A stretch of DNA of 64,000 nt. Source: CAIWHR01 sp963734085 (GTDB taxonomy: Bacteria; Pseudomonadota; Gammaproteobacteria; Burkholderiales; Casimicrobiaceae). Below are positions 61,620-64,000 of this stretch, one piece after another. The notes beneath the pieces were generated by a model. It saw only the letters and a list, made by a program, of their open reading frames with translations. It was not told the DNA's origin and made no database searches. How positions within the stretch are numbered: the first letter of the stretch is position 1; every line of letters starts with the position of its first letter. The DNA lies in assembly GCA_963734085.1 (NCBI GenBank), contig CAVTFT010000007.1, positions 1 to 64,000 of the forward strand, in the 5' to 3' direction. The translations under genes and the position numbers were made by a program.

Positions 61620-64000
61620 TCAGCGAAGCGCAGCCGGGGCGGCGCGCGCCTCCTTCAACGTTGGGCTCGCCGCGACTTGGCGAGCCTCGAGGATTGCGAT
61701 GGCCGCGGCCTGGCGCTCCTTCGCCTCGCGCGTGTTTCCCTGCCTGGCCAGCGCGGCGGACTCGATGCGCTGGAGCTCGGCCTCGTCGAGCGCGTAAAAG
61801 GCGCGATCCGGCGAGCGCGCGAGGCGATCCAGCGCCGCATCCGCCCGCTCCCGCGCGAGGTCAAACAGATTGCGGTGCAGCGCATCAACCGCCCACAATC
61901 GCAATGCGGTGACCCGCAGCACCGTGTCGTCGATGCCTCCGACCTGGCACGCATCGATATTGGCGATGAGCGCGCGCGCCGCGTCGCTATCCCCGTTGAC
62001 CTGCAGCATCCTCGCCAACGTCGCGTCGACCTGCCAACCTCCGGCGATGCAGGAAGTCGCCTGCTCTGTGGTTGCGGCCCGCGCGCGCCGCGCCAGCACC
62101 AAGGCGTCCGCATTGCGACCTTCCAGGCGTCGCGCCTCCGCGCGAACCAGCAGCACGCGTGGGTAATAGGCATTCCTGCTAAGGCTGTCGGTAACGACCC
62201 GGTCGATTCGATCCAGCGCGGCGTTCGCTCCGGCCGGGTCGCCGGCGTCGACCAGCATCGCCGCCTTGTAAAGCCACGGCCGTGCCCAGATCTGCGGCAG
62301 CATTTTGCCCTGAGGATCGTCCGGCATCGCAGCGATGGCCGCATTGAGATGCGACAGCCCATCCGCGACGTCTCCGCGACGGGCCAGCAGTGCCGCGAAA
62401 TTCGCCCGCTCGGACAGCGTCTCGGTGTGCGTTGGTCCGTTGGCAGCGATTTCCAGGCGCCACGCCTGCTCGTGCGCGCGCAGTGCCTCGCCGAGGCGAA
62501 ACGACTTTGTAGTGCTGATCGCGAGCGTGGCCTGGAGGTTGGCGAGGCCCACCCGATTGCCGCTCTGATGCGCCCGCAGGGCCTCCCCACCCCGCACGAG
62601 CACGCGCTGCGCGTCGTCCAACCGGCCCAAGTCGTCATAGGACTGCGAGAGAGCGGTGACCACGCCGGACACCCCTAGCGAGGACGGATATTTCTGCAAC
62701 AGAATGTCGAGTGCCGCTTCCAGGTCGGGCAGGGCTTCGCGGGGAGCATCACGGCGGCGAAGGTCCCCTCGCTCGTGCAACAACCTGGCATAAAGCTCTG
62801 AGTCGCGTTCGCCTGCCGCGTCGAGAATCTGCAACGCCTCGCCAGTGCTGGCGAGGGCCTCCGCCTTCTTGCCGACTTCGCCCTGCGTCTGCGCATGATT
62901 CCATAGCGCATCGGCCAACTGCGCGGGTTGAACGGTCTTCAGCGTCCGCATGACCTCGACCCGCTTCCCATCCATCACTTCCGAGCGATCTTTCTCATCC
63001 AATTGCCAGTACATTTCGGACAGCATGGCGAGCACCTCGGCGCGAATCTCGGGCTGATCCTTCAGTTGCGCTTCGATCTGCCGGCTGCCGAGGTCGAGCA
63101 GCTCGCGTGCCGTGGTGTTTTGTGCTTGCGGACCGCTTTTTTCGGTGCTGTTCGCCTCGAAGAGACCGAGCAGGAATTGCTTGACCGCATCCGCCTTGGC
63201 CGCCTCGGCCTGGGCAATCGCCGCCTTCTGCCGCGCTTCGTGCGCCTCCCACGCCGCGACGCCGGCGCCTCCGATCACGCCGATGAACGCCACGCTGGCG
63301 AGCGCCACGGCAAGCCGGTTGCGCGCGACGAACATCCGCGCGCGATACCCGAGCGTGTCCGGGCGCGCGGAAATCGGCTCGTGCGCAAGATAGCGCTTCA
63401 AGTCCTGCGCCATCGCGTCGACCGACGCATAGCGTTGCGCCGGGTCCTTCTTCAGCGCCTTGCCGACGATGGTCTCGAGATCCCCCGACAGGTTCCTGCG
63501 AAGCCGCTCGGGTGACGTCGAACGCTGCTCGGCGATGGTCGCGGCAGCGTCACCGGCCTTCTCGACACCCTCCGAAAGACGCACGGGCTCGGTGTCGACG
63601 ACGTGGCGCGCACGCTGCAGCGGCGACTCGCCATCGTTTCCATACGGTGGCCGCCCACTTAGCAATCCGTACAGGACCACGCCAAGCGAATAAACATCGG
63701 TTGCGATCGTGATCGGCGCGCCGCTCAACTGCTCCGGCGCCGCATATTCCGGCGTTAGCGCGGCGCCGGCCAGCGCGGTCAGCTGTGTGGGTGCGTCATC
63801 CTGCGTCGCGTCGAGGAGCTTGGCGACGCCGAAGTCCAGCAGCTTCGCCTGTTCGTCGTCCTGCACCAGGATGTTCGACGGCTTGAGGTCGCGGTGGACG
63901 ACCAGGTTCGCATGTGCGTGCGACACCGCCGAGCACACCTGCAGGAATAGATCGATCCGCGCATCGATCGAGAGCTTGCGCTCGTCGCACCAGCGGTCGA
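61620..64000 (-). CDS. Serine/threonine protein kinase with TPR-like C-terminal region (5' end outside window)
   Basis: Membrane-anchored Hanks-type kinase; the frame is open to the window edge (793 codons visible). Catalytic loop VVHRDLKPSNILV, DFGVAK (metal-binding Asp), and APEQLSG of the activation segment. Conserved ALKKDPAQRYASVDAMAQDL marks the end of the kinase domain. One TM helix follows (LAVALASVAFIGVIGGAGVA), then a ~500-residue Ala/Leu-rich helical sensor region, probably TPRs. The N-lobe is beyond the window. Found with a TPR domain in many Proteobacteria; substrates unknown. Confidence 0.92.
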   Translation of the reverse strand, partial: DRWCDERKLSIDARIDLFLQVCSAVSHAHANLVVHRDLKPSNILVQDDEQAKLLDFGVAKLLDATQDDAPTQLTALAGAALTPEYAAPEQLSGAPITIATDVYSLGVVLYGLLSGRPPYGNDGESPLQRARHVVDTEPVRLSEGVEKAGDAAATIAEQRSTSPERLRRNLSGDLETIVGKALKKDPAQRYASVDAMAQDLKRYLAHEPISARPDTLGYRARMFVARNRLAVALASVAFIGVIGGAGVAAWEAHEARQKAAIAQAEAAKADAVKQFLLGLFEANSTEKSGPQAQNTTARELLDLGSRQIEAQLKDQPEIRAEVLAMLSEMYWQLDEKDRSEVMDGKRVEVMRTLKTVQPAQLADALWNHAQTQGEVGKKAEALASTGEALQILDAAGERDSELYARLLHERGDLRRRDAPREALPDLEAALDILLQKYPSSLGVSGVVTALSQSYDDLGRLDDAQRVLVRGGEALRAHQSGNRVGLANLQATLAISTTKSFRLGEALRAHEQAWRLEIAANGPTHTETLSERANFAALLARRGDVADGLSHLNAAIAAMPDDPQGKMLPQIWARPWLYKAAMLVDAGDPAGANAALDRIDRVVTDSLSRNAYYPRVLLVRAEARRLEGRNADALVLARRARAATTEQATSCIAGGWQVDATLARMLQVNGDSDAARALIANIDACQVGGIDDTVLRVTALRLWAVDALHRNLFDLARERADAALDRLARSPDRAFYALDEAELQRIESAALARQGNTREAKERQAAAIAILEARQVAASPTLKEARAAPAALR

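Overview
The window is high-GC DNA from a betaproteobacterium, most likely an uncultured member of Burkholderiales/Nitrosomonadales. Support comes from the gene blocks: accB-accC-prmA-DUF3426, glnA with downstream ntrB-ntrC, lptD-surA divergent from amgK-murU, and a DUF3460 protein of a type typical of Betaproteobacteria. No rRNA, tRNA or CRISPR array was seen.

Left part (1-16 kb). A minus-strand RND efflux operon (outer-membrane factor, adaptor, permease) is broken by many frame changes and runs off the left edge. Next comes a minus-strand series that reads, upstream to downstream: a damaged 3-hydroxybutyryl-CoA dehydrogenase, a 71-aa protein, a DUF3141 PHA-synthase-like protein, a GNAT acetyltransferase, an HtrA/DegS-type protease, a 111-aa protein and a 148-aa protein. 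A second pair of the 71-aa and 111-aa genes lies at 11.9-12.5 kb. The dehydrogenase has its middle replaced by poly-C low-complexity sequence, so part of this region is probably of poor sequence quality. A 972-aa winged-helix/ATPase/TPR regulator ends the section.

An IS110-family element (about 15.9-17.3 kb) sits 11 bp beyond the stop codon of msbA. It has a long structured 5' non-coding part where a bridge RNA is expected.

Core part (17-55 kb). Sequence is clean here and mostly housekeeping: lipid A flippase, a NodIJ-like ABC exporter, 23S rRNA methyltransferase, LPS assembly (lptD) with its chaperone (surA), MurNAc recycling (amgK-murU), oligopeptidase A, a large secreted subtilase, a complete RND pump, nitrogen control (ntrC, ntrB, glnA with a readable sigma-54/NtrC promoter), acetyl-CoA carboxylase biotin subunits, thiol-redox proteins, lgt and ilvD. 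A GC-rich dispersed repeat occupies intergenic gaps at 39.2 and 50.5 kb.

Right part (55-64 kb). This is accessory DNA: a copper amine oxidase, a small secreted protein, an S41-peptidase-like gene apparently split in two by a lower-GC gene encoding a class-C-beta-lactamase-like domain fused to a beta-propeller, and the 3' part of a Ser/Thr kinase with TPRs. The split S41 gene and the small secreted protein share a nearly duplicated leader of about 80 bp with an inverted repeat.
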